Assembly (NCBI GenBank): GCA_028583685.1
Contig: JAMXIF010001183.1
Coordinates: 12,367,161 to 12,431,160, forward strand
Length of the DNA: 64,000 nt
From: Petaurus breviceps papuanus
Lineage: Eukaryota; Chordata; Mammalia; Diprotodontia; Petauridae
Direction: 5' to 3'
Every line of letters begins with the position of its first letter. Within the stretch, counting starts at the first letter, position 1. The translations under genes and the position numbers were made by a program. The notes beneath the pieces were generated by a model that saw only the letters and a program-made list of their open reading frames with translations, did no database searches and was not told the origin of the DNA. Positions 54,791 through 64,000 of the stretch are shown here, piece after piece.

Positions 54791-56915
54791 TACCTTCCAG
54801 ATCTAAAATACCTTTTTAAAAGGCATGTGTTTATGCTTTTTTTTCTCTTTAGAACAAAGTTATAGAGGGGCAGGACTTGTGACTTCCTTTTTACACATTA
54901 TCAATATTGAACTAATAATAATGGTGGTTATTCCAAGGTACTGAAAACACTTGTAAATCACTGAATCACCCTTGGTAATTTTGAAGAAGTTATGGAGAAG
55001 ATGACTTATGTCAATAAAAGAAATACCTAGATTTTCACCCATAAAATGAGGGGGTTGACAAGATGATCCTTGATGCCTTTTCCTGATGAAAATTCTGTGA
55101 TTTGGTTGTTAAATGCTGAGAAGGTTAATAACTCCAGAGTAGCCATGACCAAAATTGTAATACATTCATTAAGTGACTGCTGGAGAATACTTATTTTTCA
55201 GCCTGCTCCAGGGGCCCCAGAAAAAGATTGGGACTTCCAAAAGAAGTTCTTGACTTCATTTTCCAGCTGACTTAGCAGTAAAGCCTGAAATGGCAGAGGA
55301 AGGCTAACCAGGGGGATCCTGATTGGGGTGGTTTTGTTTTTTCAGCTAAGATTACTAGAGGCAGCTGAGTCTCATAAAGCAATTAGCATTCCATAATTGT
55401 CAGAAAGAGGTGTGATCAGCCACATCTGAACATTTACCCTCTTTCTCCAGCTGTTTAACTAATCATAAGGCTTTTCTACTCTCTGAGCCTTCACTTCCTC
55501 TTTGGGGTCTCAATAAATATGGTCTTTTTAGTCCCATTGTAGTCACTGACCCACTGAGGGAGGACAATTTGAACCATTTTATTAAGTTATATTCATCACT
55601 GTTAATAAACTATTATCTTGCCTAGAAAACTTGCCTTACTTTGCCTTTGCTACATTTTCTTACCATATTGTGAGACAGTCTAACAGTTTGAATTATTGCT
55701 ATTGGCCACCAGAATTCACTCAGCTAGCAGATGCCCAGATTGTTCCTTCACCTACCTCATCTTCATCTTCAAGTGTTTGTGTAAGGCAGTTTCATAATTT
55801 TACTAGGGGATGAAATTGAATATTACTCACAATGGAAAGATCTATAGGGACTTTCTAATATATTGTTACTACTAACACCTCTCAATAAAGTTTATATTAC
55901 AGTAGCATATGTGGGACCATTTCTGATTTGTGATGATTAAAATTATGAAGTTATACATAGAATTGGATATATTCAACCTATCCTTAACTGGCTCCAGTCT
56001 TAGGGACTTAATTAAGAGGTCAATATACAATACTTATTCAGTATTAATAACTGAGTACAGTCCTAAGCTATGATTAGTGAAACTTTCTGTTTAAGGTTGA
56101 ATCTTATGGGATCATAATTGACATTATTCTGAGTTTGATTCCAGGTATGATCATAGGAAAATGTCATTCAGCCAATGATCCATAATACCAGCAGCCCTTT
56201 GGGAGTGGCATTTGTGAATTGCTATGTGAGCAATTTCTGTCTTAGGGATACGTTAGAAGAATAACTTTTAGCATGGGCTTAGGTAAGACTTCTGACTTGA
56301 TTTCCCCAGTGTAATATTTCTTCTTGAACAGAAAAAATATCCCACCTGGGTAATTCTGAGCCTGACTGTGACAGGGGTGACTCTTGCCTGGAATTAATAC
56401 AGATAGGGGAGCACTTTCTTTTACTATAGCTACAGCCCTCTTTTTCCTTTAATGGCAAATTCTTATAATCATGACAGGTGGTCAGTAGCAGATATGAACA
56501 CAATATTAAATCTTTATCTAATGGACTAATACTGGAACACATTTAAGTTACTATAATGAGATTCAAGTATGTAAGATAAAAATTATTCAAAAAAATTATA
56601 TTCCTTTCCACATCCTAACAGACTAAGTTGAGGAGTAGTTTGGTTTGTCATCTGCCTACTATTGGTTATTTATTCATGTGTAAGGTTAGGTCTTTGAAAT
56701 AAACCTATATATAGAACATGTTCTGAAATGTAAGCAAATTACATAAAAGTTATCTTAAATATATCCTCATATGTAGAGAGTACTTAAGAACAGAGAGTGG
56801 ACTATGAAATTTCGTATCTATTTCATTTGAACATGTTTAATAATTGAACATATGTTTCACTATATACAATTCATTTGATAAAATTTGAAATTAATTACTT
56901 AATCTGTTTATGCAT
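54791..56915. other. Unassigned stretch
   Basis: About 2.1 kb, the longest stretch without a recognised repeat. Candidate AATAAA motifs exist near 55510 and 55606, but no coding exon or promoter signal supports a transcript. Frames of 60-87 codons show no domains. Confidence 0.35.
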
Positions 56916-57160
56916 GGGCAGCTAGGTGACACAGTGGATAGAGTGCCAGACCTGGAGTCAGGAAGACTTGAATTCAAATCTGATGTCAGACACTTACTAG
57001 ATTGTGACCCTGGGAAAGTCACTTAAACCTTTTTTGCCTCAGTTCCTCATCTGTAAAATGAGCTGGAGAAGGAAATGGCAAACCTCTCTAATATCTTTGA
57101 CAAGAAAACCCCAAATGGGGTAACAGAGTTAAACACAACTGAAATTACTCAATAACAAAA
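56916..57160 (+). mobile_element. CORE-SINE, long type, full length
   Basis: GGGCAGCTAGGTGACACAGT head, GATTGTGACCCTGGGAAAGT CORE, AAATGAGCTGGAGAAGGAAA and GACAAGAAAACCCC tail. Confidence 0.92.
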
Positions 57161-57739
57161 ATTTACACATACCATCCCATGTCTTTTGTTACAGATGTTT
57201 TAAAATAAGCATCTCTTAGGCAAATTCATTTGTGTGGCCATTAAACTTTGGTAATAACACTCTTTGTAAATAGGTGACTTTTATGCCTATGTCCTTATGT
57301 AAAGGATTATATCCTTAACAGCATCTCATCCTTCTAAAAGGGGAATAGGTCGCTGGAGTGCATGGCTAAAGTGAAGGTATTTTTTTAGAAAGCAACAAGA
57401 TCAGATGATTATATATGTCAAATGTAAATTATTCTAATGGGATACAAAGGCCTTGAGCACATTTTAATACAAGTTCTAAAAATTAGGTTCACAATTTTTA
57501 TATGGAACTGTATTGTATGTCCTCTGCATAAATCAGGAAGCTTAAAAGGATTAGCTCTTCTCAGTTATTTGAATTTTCTAAATGTATCATCAACATAACA
57601 ATTTGCTTACTTATATCACAGGGCAGTTATAGGCAGTAGAACTGAAGTTTTTTTTTCCCTTTGTGGGGCTTGAATCTGAGGAAAATAAGGAATAAATGAA
57701 TATGACTCTTAAGAAGTTAAATGATTGAGTGGGGGTTGG
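57161..57739. other. Unassigned stretch
   Basis: Nothing recognised before the L1 5' end. Confidence 0.35.
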
Positions 57740-58437
57740 GGGGGTGGAGTTGGAACCAAGATGGCAGCATCAAGGCAGAGATACATCTGAGCTCTCCCAA
57801 ATACTCCTCCAAACAACTTAAAAATAACACCTCAAAACAAATTCTGGAGCAGCAGAACCTGCAAAAGGATGAGGTGAAACAATTTTCCAGTCCAAGACAA
57901 CTTAGAAGGTTGACAGGAAAGGTGTGACACTCCAGGGTGGGAGGAGAATACATCTGGCAGAACCCCACAAGACAACAGCAGGCCTTGGGGGCAACTGAAT
58001 GGGCAATAGTGTCTTTTGGAGTTCTCAGTCTATAGACAGTAAGGGGATCAGACAATTGGCCAGAAGAGATTATAGAGGTCTGTTTGCTGGCACTGGGTAC
58101 AGGACCCTGCTGCCTTGTTCATATGTGGATCTGGGTCGAAGTCCTGGGTCTCAGTCCCAGAGGAAGGAGAATCACTAGCACACCAGACCTTTTGGCCACA
58201 GGGATGTGGGGACCCTGGTCACAGTTAAAGGGTGGAAAAGAGTGCTTGTGGTAACTCATAGGTCAGAACACAGGCCAGGAGTGCAGTGACTACACCTCTA
58301 TTTAGATCCTACATTGGAGGAACTGAAAACTTACAGATTCCCAGAACTAGCTCTGAAAAGAGTTGTATAAAAAAATCCTGAAGCTTGGGACAGTATCACC
58401 TCTCCCCATGAGCAGGGCCCAACTATAACATGGAAAA

Positions 58438-60043
58438 ATGAGCAAACAACAAGAAAGGAAACTGACCATAGAAAATTACCATAGTAACACGGAATATCAA
58501 AATGCAAATTCAGAAGAAGACAACAAAATCAAAACTGCTATATCCAAAACCTCAGAGAAAAGTGTGAATTGGTCTCAGACTGACCCCCCCCAAAAAAAAT
58601 TATGAGAAGAGTTTAAAAAAGGATTTTAAAAATCAAATAAGAGAGGTAGGGGAGAAAATGGGAAAAGATATGAGAGTGATGCAAGAAAATCATGAAAAAA
58701 AAAGAGTCAACAGGTTAGTAAAGGAGGCACCAAAAAAAAAATGACACTTAAAACTGACACTTAAAATGGAGAAAATGACACTTAAAACACAGAATAGGCC
58801 AAATGGCAAAAGAGGCCCAAAAATCCACTAAAGAGAACTCTTTAAAAAAATAAAATTGGCCAAATGGAAAAAAAGATATTTAAAAAATCACTGAAGAGAC
58901 AAACTCCTTGAAAAGCAAACTTGGCTGCATGGAAAAAGATGTACAAGAAAAGAACTCCTTAAAAAGTAGAATTGGACTGATGGAAAATGAGGTACAAAAG
59001 CTCAATGAAGAAAATAATTTCTTAAAAAATAAATTGGACAAGTGGAACCTAATGACTTTATAAGATGTCAAGAAACAATAAAAGAAAATTAAAAGAATGA
59101 AAAAATAGACAACAATATGAAATATCTTATTGGAAAAACAACTGACCTGGAAAATAGATCCAGGAAAGATCATTTAAGAATTATTGGACTAGGGGGCGGC
59201 TAGGTGGCGTAGTGAGCAAAGTGCCGGCCCTGGAGTCAAGAGGGCCCAAGTTTGGTTCTGGCCTCCGACACTTAACACCCACACAAAAAACTAGCTGTGT
59301 AACCTTGGGCAAGTTACTTAACCCCAACTGCCCTCTAAAAAAAGGCAAAAAATAATATTTTAAGGGGCAGCCAGGTAGCACAGAGAGTAAGAGCACTGGC
59401 TCCAGTGTTGGGATAACCTGGAGATCGAATCCCGGGCTCAGATACTCAGCACCACACCCAGAAATAACTGGCCGTGTAACCTTGAGCAAGTTACTTAACC
59501 CCAGTTGCTTTAAAAAAAAAAAAAAGAATTATTGGACTAACTAAAAGCCATTAAAAAAAAAGCCTAGACATCATCTTTGAAGAACTATCAAGGAAAACTG
59601 CCCTGACATTCTAGAATTAGAAAGTAAAATAAAAATGGAAATAATCTACCCATCACCTCCTGGAAAAGACCCCAAAATGAAAAGTTCCAGGAATATTATA
59701 GCCAAATTCCAGAGCTTCCAGGAAAAGGAGAAAATATTGCAAGCAGCCAGAAAGAAACAATTCAAATATCATGGAGCCACTGTCAGGTTAACAAAAGATT
59801 TAGCAGCTTTGACATTTAATGACTGGAAGACTTGGAATATGATATTCCAGAGGGCAAAAGAATTAGAATTAAAACCAAGAATCACCTACCCAACAAAACT
59901 GAATATCTTCCATGGAGGAAAATAGATATTCAACGAAATAGAGAACTTTCAAGCATTCCTGATGAAAAAGAACAGAACAGGAAATTTGACTTTCAAAAAG
60001 ACCCAAGAGAAGCAAAAACGGTAAACAAGAAAGAGAAATCTTA
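58438..60043 (+). pseudogene. L1 ORF1 remnant (RNA-binding protein)
   Basis: Starts MSKQQERKLTIENYHSNTEY at 58438. The middle is a lysine/glutamate-rich coiled-coil-type region, shown near 58900-59050 as repeated KLDK- and SLKNKL-like text. The RNA-binding middle domain appears as TTDLENRSRKDHLRIIGL in translation around 59140-59190, split there by the SINE dimer. The C-terminal domain (59635-59925) contains RNIIAKFQSFQEKEKILQAA and LKPRITYPTKLNIF, matching L1 ORF1. Several stops and frameshifts occur. Confidence 0.8.
59176..59539 (+). mobile_element. SINE pair (WSINE1-like plus third subtype) with one pair of target-site duplications
   Basis: The first SINE, 59192 to about 59336, has head GGGGCGGCTAGGTGGCGTAG. 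The second, 59364 to about 59510, has head GGGGCAGCCAGGTAGCACAG. They are joined by an A-rich linker of about 27 bases. The perfect 16-base duplication AAGAATTATTGGACTA flanks the whole pair (59176-59191 and 59524-59539), and the right copy resumes the ORF1 sequence. No second duplication is visible between the SINEs. Either the pair moved as one, or the second landed in the A tail of the first and its duplication is hidden in A residues. Confidence 0.88.
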
Positions 60044-60290
60044 AAAGACTCAATAAGGCTAAACTATTTACATTCCTACATGGGGAGAAGATACTTGTAA
60101 CTCCTAAGAATTTTATTATCATTAGGGCCCATAGAAGGAGCATACATAGAGAGCATGGCTATGAATTGAATATGATGGACTGATATCTAAAAAAATAAAA
60201 TTAAGGGGTATGAAAGAAGAATACACTGGAGCAAAGGGGAAGGGAAAGGTAAAATGGAGTAAGTTATCTCACATAAAAGAGGTACAGGTT

Positions 60291-60559
60291 TTCAGAAACC
60301 AGACAGCTGCATGAGATGTCTGAGTCCAAGAAATAATAAACTGATGAAATGATGGTGTGAATGAATTACTAAAAAACAGACTGAATGTTCACCTTTCCCT
60401 CTCACTTTTTCCCAATGTGCTGATGTTTTTGTAAAGACTACTTACCAAAGAGGACCTCCACCAATGGTTCTGGTCAATGTGTAGGTCAATCTTTCTCCCT
60501 CTTCCCTTACACTATTCCCCAAATGGCAAAACACTTAAACCTTATGACAAATAAGCCTT
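60291..60559. other. Unassigned spacer between two L1 copies
   Basis: About 270 bases with no recognised family. It might be diverged L1 inter-ORF sequence. Confidence 0.35.
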
Positions 60560-61075
60560 GAACATGGCAGAGAGAAGCCAGGAAGTTGCCTGAGCTTTCC
60601 TACTTTCCCTTGGAAACAACATTAAATTAAGCCTCTAAAAGAATTCTGGAGCAACAGAATTCACAAAAAGATGGAGTGAAACAATTTTCCAGCTCAAGAT
60701 AACTTAGAGGGACTTCAGGAAAAGTCTGCCTCACTTGGGCAAAACGGGAGTACAGCCCAGCACAGGTGGTGTTCTGGCAACCTAGCAGGAGGCTCTTAGC
60801 CACAGATCAGGAACTGAGGCCTCAAGGTTCTGGGTCAGCAGGCCAGTAGCACAGCAGGCCAGCTGTGAGGCCTCCAGCCCCAGTACAGCTGGCAAACTGC
60901 TGGCCTTGGAACCTAGGGCACAAGTGCAGCTAGGCTGGGTCAGTCCAGAGCACTGAGCAACTGCCAGCCCCAGAGGCCCCAGTTCAGAAAGCCAGTGACC
61001 AGACTCCTGGTTCCCAGTACAAGAACATTGGGACAATGCCTCCTTTACCCCAGGAGCAGAGCTCAGCTTCTAAAA

Positions 61076-62160
61076 ATGAGAGAAAATATAAAAGAGCCCT
61101 GACCAAATAAATTTACTATGGTGACAGGTAAGATGAAAGCCAAACTCAGAAGAGGACAACGATATCAAAATGCCTACATAAAAAGCCTCAGAGGGGAACA
61201 TGGCTTGGTCTTAAGCCCAAAAGTTCCTCTTGAAGAGCTCAAAAAGAATTTTTAAAATCAAGTAAGAGAGATAGAAGAAAAATTGGGAAAAGAAATCAGT
61301 TATGCAAGAGATTTGTGGGGGGAAAAATGAGTCAACAACTTAGAAAAGGAAGCACAAAAATTGACTTAAAAAAACAATTCCTTAAAAAATAAAACTGGCT
61401 GAATGGGAAGGGGGGGGGATTCCACTGAAGAAAACAACTCCTTTAGAAGCATATTTGGCTAAATGAAAAAGGAGGTACAAAAACTAATTCAAGAAAGTAA
61501 TTGCTTACAAATTAGAATTGGTCAAGCGGAAGTTAACGACTCAATGAGACACCAAGAATCAGTCGAACAAAATGAAAAGAATGAAAAAATTGAAAAAAAT
61601 TTAAAATACTTCGATGGAAAAACAACTGACCTAGAAAATAGATACAGGAAAGATAATTTAAAAATTACTGAACTACCTGAAAGCCATGATCACAAAAGAT
61701 CCTGGACAGCATTTTTTCAAGAAATTATCAAGGAAACTGTGCTGATATCCTAGAACCAAAAGGTAAAATAGTCATTGAAAGAATCTACCAATCACCTCCT
61801 GAAAGAAATGTCCAAAATGAAAACTCCAAGGAATATTGTAGCCAAATTTCAGAACTATCAGGTCAAGGAGAAAATACTGCAAGAAGTCAGAAAGAAACAA
61901 TCAAATATTAAGGTGTTACAGTCAGGATTACACAGGATTTAGCAGCTTCTATATTAAAGGATTTGAGGAATATAATATTATATTCCCAAAGGCAAAAAAG
62001 CTTGAATTACAACCAAGAATTAACTACCTAGTAGAATTGAGCATTATCTTTCAGGGGAAAAAATGGGCACATTCAATGAAATAGGAGACTTTCAAACTTT
62101 CCTAATGAAAAGAAAATTTTATCCACAAATACAAGGCTCAAGAAAAGCATGAAAAAGTAA
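61076..62160 (+). pseudogene. L1 ORF1 remnant (RNA-binding protein)
   Basis: ORF1 begins at the ATG at 61076 and is interrupted early. The open part at 61463-61753 shows the coiled-coil end and the start of the RNA-binding domain: TTDLENRYRKDNLKITELPE matches the L1 ORF1 block with NLRI-GLPE. The C-terminal part (RNIVAKFQNYQVKEKILQEV) is in another frame. It ends in an AACAATAAC-type repeat near 62175-62215. Confidence 0.8.
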
Positions 62161-62763
62161 GAAGGAAAGAAAGCAACAATAACAACAAGAAAACAACAAT
62201 AACAAAAACAACATCAAAATAAGGTTAAACTATTTATATCCCTATAATGGGAAAATGGTACTTGTAACTCTTAAGAATTGAGTCTCTCTTAGGGCACTTA
62301 AAAGGAGTGTACTTAGCGTATTGGAATAAGTTGACTTTAATGTGATGATTAAAAAAAATTAAGGGGTGAAAAGACAGGATTGTACTGGAGAAGAGGAAGG
62401 GATGAGGAAGAATAGGGGTAAATTATATCACATGAAGAAGCATGAAAGACTTATTACAGGAGAGCGAAAGTGGGGGGGGGGGAGTGAGCATTGTTTGAAC
62501 CTTACTTTCATTGGATTTGACACAAAGAGAGAATGATATACACTCAGGTAGAGAAATCTATCTTGCCATACAAGGAAGTTGGAAGGGAAAGGCGAAAGAA
62601 AAGAAGGGGGTACTAATAGAAGGAAGGGCAGAAGTAGGAGGGGAAAGGGGAAAGAAAAGACAGGGTAGGGGGCTAATAGAAGGGAAGTCAGATTGAGGGA
62701 GGCGGTGGTCAGAAGCAAAACACTAGTGAGGAAAAATGAAAGGAAAGTAGAATGAAGGGAAAT

Positions 62764-64000
62764 ACAGTTAGTAATAACTGTGATGTGAATGGGAGAATCC
62801 TAGAGAATAAAATAAAAAACTACTTGAAATAATAAATAACTTTAGGAAAGTTGCAGTATATAAAATAAATCCACATAAATCTTCAGTATTCCTATATATT
62901 TCTAACACAATCCAAAGGCAAGAAAGAGAAATTCCATTTAAAGTTACAGTAGACATTATAAAATATTTGGGAATCCACCTGCCAAAACAAACCCAGGACC
63001 CATATGAACACCTTTACCAAACACTTTTCACACAAATAAAGTCAGATCTAAATAATTGGAAAAATACCAGTTGCTCATGGCTAGGTTGAGCTAATATAAT
63101 AAAAATGACAATTTTACTTAAATTAATTTACCTATTTAGTGCCATACCAATCAATCTAACAAAAAACTATTTTATAGGCCTAGAAAAAACAGTAACAAAA
63201 TTCATCTGGAAGAATAAAAGGTCCAGATTATCAAGGGAATTAATGAAAAGAAATGCTAGGGAAGGTGAACTAGCCAGACCAGATTTCAAACTATTATAAA
63301 GCAGCAGTAATCAAAACTACTTGGTAGTTGCTGAGGAATAGAATAGTGGATTGGTGGAATAGATTAGGTAGATGAGACACAGTGGTCAATGACTATAGTA
63401 ATCTACTGTTTGATAAACCCACAGGCTTGAACTTCTGGGATAAGAATTCACTATTTGCCAAAAACTGCTGGGAAAACTGGAAAAATAGTATGGAGAAACT
63501 GGGTATAGACCAATATCTTGCACCGTATACTAAAATAAAGTCTAAATCGGTGCACAATCTAGATATGAAGACTGAAACTATAAGCAATCAGGGAAAGCAA
63601 AGAATAGTTTACCTGTCAGATTTATGGAGAAAGGAAGAATTTATGGCCAAACAAGAGATAGAGAACATTATGAAATGTAAAATGAATAATTTTGATTACA
63701 TTAAATTGAAAAGGTTTTGTACAAATAAAGTCAATGTAACCAAGATTAGGAGACAAGTGGAAAACTGGGAAAGAATTTTTACAATCAGTGTCCCTGATAA
63801 AGGTCTCATTTCTAAAATATACAGAGAACTGAGTCAAATTTATAAGAATACAAATCATTCCCCAATTGATAAATGATCAAAGGATATGAACAGACAGTTT
63901 TCAGAGGAAGAAATTAAAGATATCTATAAGCATATGAAGAAGTGCTCTCAATCACTATTGATTAGAGAATTGCAAATCAAAACAACTCTGAGGTACTACA
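62764..64000 (+). pseudogene. L1 ORF2 remnant, endonuclease and reverse transcriptase deleted
   Basis: After the first few codons the sequence continues with KYLGIHLPKQTQDPYEHLYQ near 62960, then [14 protein letters not shown] and [20 protein letters not shown] (63105-63299). In a second frame (63382-63876) come LLFDKPTGLNFWDKNSLFAK, DKGLISKIYRELSQIYKNTN and, near the window end, MKKCSQSLLIREL. All match the C-terminal part of L1 ORF2. By comparison with the human protein about 740 N-terminal residues are missing, an estimate from memory. The frame carries stops and at least one frameshift. Confidence 0.85.

Larger units (their letters stand above)
57740..60290 (+). mobile_element. L1 5' UTR and ORF1, truncated at the 3' side
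   Basis: The 5' end reads GGAGTTGGAACCAAGATGGC, the usual start of mammalian L1. A 5' UTR of about 700 bases precedes ORF1 (from 58438). The inter-ORF region begins near 60050 and the match stops near 60290, so ORF2 and the 3' end are missing. Loss of the 3' side is unusual for target-primed insertion and implies a later deletion. A SINE dimer is inserted at 59192-59523. Confidence 0.85.
60560..64000 (+). mobile_element. L1 with ORF1 and a 5'-deleted ORF2, running off the window
   Basis: The 5' region begins near 60560 (GAACATGGCAGAGAGAAGCC), followed by a GC-richer 5' UTR, ORF1 from 61076, an inter-ORF purine-rich segment (62160-62760) and ORF2. ORF2 begins near 62764 with text equivalent to TVSNNCDVNG, the counterpart of the L1 start SITTLNVNGM, and then jumps to the region just after the reverse transcriptase domain. 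The 3' end lies beyond base 64000. Confidence 0.85.

Noticed and set aside
55500-55620. AATAAA motifs as 3' ends of a host transcript or LTR
   Set aside because: Two AATAAA-like words occur in AT-rich DNA without coding sequence upstream, a downstream GU-rich element I could trust, or LTR borders.
1-64000. CRISPR arrays, operons, phage or other prokaryotic systems
   Set aside because: No regularly spaced repeats with unique spacers and no dense coding. SINE/LINE content shows a mammalian genome.

Overview
The window looks like non-coding nuclear DNA of a marsupial, most likely an Australian (australidelphian) species and perhaps a dasyurid. The main evidence is the SINEs. tRNA-derived CORE-SINEs recur throughout, with heads such as GGGCAGCTAGGTGGCACAGT and a body containing CACTTACTAGCTGTGTGACC. 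The abundant South American opossum SINE1, whose tail reads like TGCCTTGGAACCAATAC, was not seen. L1 copies have marsupial-type 5' and 3' ends, and old L2, CR1/L3-like and MIR copies are everywhere. Species assignment is an inference from repeat families recalled from memory, not from a database search.

I found no convincing host protein-coding exon, no functional tRNA, rRNA or small RNA gene, and no CRISPR, operon or prokaryotic feature. The readable protein fragments belong to LINEs: L1 ORF1 and the ORF2 C-terminus, an L2 reverse transcriptase C-terminal segment, and a possible RTE C-terminus. Other long open frames fall in microsatellites, the antisense of repeats, or unrecognised sequence with no protein hallmark. 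The window is probably intergenic or a large intron.

Layout. 0-13 kb: an L1 3' end, old MIR and L2 pieces, a 14-bp inverted-repeat DNA element (3.4 kb), an L2-L1-RTE-like run (4.0-6.1 kb), then mostly unassigned sequence with a few SINEs. 13-17 kb: two LTR fossils, one of 531 bp with 4-bp flanking duplications and one LTR-like block of about 1.24 kb with 5-bp duplications, then a minus-strand L2. 17.9 kb: a head-to-tail SINE dimer with one pair of target-site duplications. 20.1-23.6 kb: a minus-strand L1 with 5' region, ORF1 and the ORF2 C-terminus only. 24-46 kb: a mosaic of L2, MIR, SINE, CR1-like and hAT-like fragments, microsatellites, a second inverted-repeat element (34.0 kb) and nested insertions. 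46.7-53.7 kb: a 5'-truncated L1, MIRs, L2 pieces, an hAT-like palindrome and a perfect 40-bp tandem duplication. 57.7-64.0 kb: two L1s in the same orientation, the first carrying a second SINE dimer, the second running off the window end.

The observations I value most are the two SINE dimers, each flanked by a single duplicated target site, which suggests that composite SINEs move as units, and two L1 copies whose ORF2 deletions start at nearly the same place just inside ORF2. The second point recalls the known HAL1 (half-L1) theme. Boundaries of old repeats are read by eye and may be off by tens of bases.
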